Part shown: positions 15,327 through 15,452 of the stretch, piece by piece
Layout: each line of letters opens with the position of its first letter
Position numbering within the stretch: position 1 is the first letter of the stretch
Source: Hyphomonadaceae bacterium UBA2389
GTDB taxonomy: Bacteria; Pseudomonadota; Alphaproteobacteria; Caulobacterales; Aquidulcibacteraceae
DNA: 15,452 nt
Direction of reading: 5' to 3'
NCBI GenBank assembly: GCA_002343395.1
Contig: DDSN01000032.1
Span: forward strand, 1-15,452
Program-made: the position numbers and the translations under genes
The notes under the pieces: generated by a model
The model's input: the letters and a program-made list of their open reading frames with translations, nothing else
Databases searched by the model: none
Told to the model about the DNA's origin: nothing

Positions 15327-15452
15327 AGCTTGCCCAGGCACCACATCAGAACGGCCTTCTGCGCATGGATGCGGTTCTCCGCTTCGTCCCACACCGCTGA
15401 TTGTGGGCCGTCTAGGACCGCGTCCGTGACTTCCTCGCCGCGATGGGCGGGC
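15323..15452 (-). CDS. argF: Ornithine carbamoyltransferase, 3' end (partial)
   Basis: The frame entering from the right edge encodes the last 42 residues of an ornithine carbamoyltransferase, which makes citrulline from ornithine and carbamoyl phosphate. The tail shows AHRGEEVTDAVLDGPQS, then VWDEAENRIHAQKAVL and a terminal WCLGKL. The AHRGEEV and EAENRxHxQKAxL blocks are the C-terminal hallmark of ArgF. The active-site domains lie outside the window. The stop TGA at 15325-15323 is shared with the GTG start of hslO. Confidence 0.88.
   Translation of the reverse strand, partial: PAHRGEEVTDAVLDGPQSAVWDEAENRIHAQKAVLMWCLGKL

Noticed and set aside
1..15452. tRNA, rRNA, CRISPR array, insertion sequence or phage attachment site
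   Set aside because: Looked for by eye on both strands; no regularly spaced repeats, tRNA-like cloverleaf end, transposase motif or flanking direct repeats were seen.

Overview
The window looks like chromosomal DNA from a GC-rich alphaproteobacterium, probably of the Caulobacterales/Hyphomonadales type. The basis is the order argF-hslO, the phoR...pstB-phoU-phoB block, a NodT-type outer-membrane efflux lipoprotein, and lines of sequence near 63% GC by hand count. The assignment rests on gene content and order, because there is no rRNA in the window.

Left end (1-2270): an accessory patch. A 16-codon tail of an unknown gene abuts a MauJ-like HEPN-type gene whose base composition (about 50% GC in two sampled lines) differs from the rest. 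A broken DUF2442 remnant follows on the minus strand, with a truncated or fused N-terminus and a one-base frameshift. Next are a TIR-domain protein with a C-terminal membrane anchor and a DUF1801 protein 15 bases downstream. A strong hairpin ends this unit and also serves the operon converging from the right.

Middle (2288-10533, minus strand): one apparent four-gene operon read right to left. It encodes an outer-membrane efflux lipoprotein, a membrane fusion protein, an RND inner-membrane permease and an M13 zinc metallopeptidase lipoprotein. The first two genes overlap by 4 bases and the later gaps are 42 and 24 bases. A sigma70-like promoter lies upstream, with a cluster of TCAAT/ATTGA half-sites around its -35. 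The permease carries an extra cytoplasmic segment of roughly 85 residues and lacks the TM10 lysine of AcrB.

Right (10725-14436, plus strand): the phosphate-control block phoR, then a Pho box, then pstB-phoU-phoB. The permease genes pstC and pstA, usually found between phoR and pstB in relatives, are absent here, as is pstS. PhoR and PhoB form the two-component pair, PhoU couples the kinase to the transporter, and PstB is the transporter ATPase.

Right edge (14433-15452, minus strand): hslO (Hsp33 redox chaperone) overlaps the 3' end of argF (ornithine carbamoyltransferase) through a GTGA stop/start and converges on phoB with a 4-base overlap.

No rRNA, tRNA, CRISPR array, insertion sequence or attachment site was found. 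The least ordinary items are the TIR-membrane protein in a decayed accessory patch, the enlarged RND loop, the RND-peptidase operon and the reduced pst operon.
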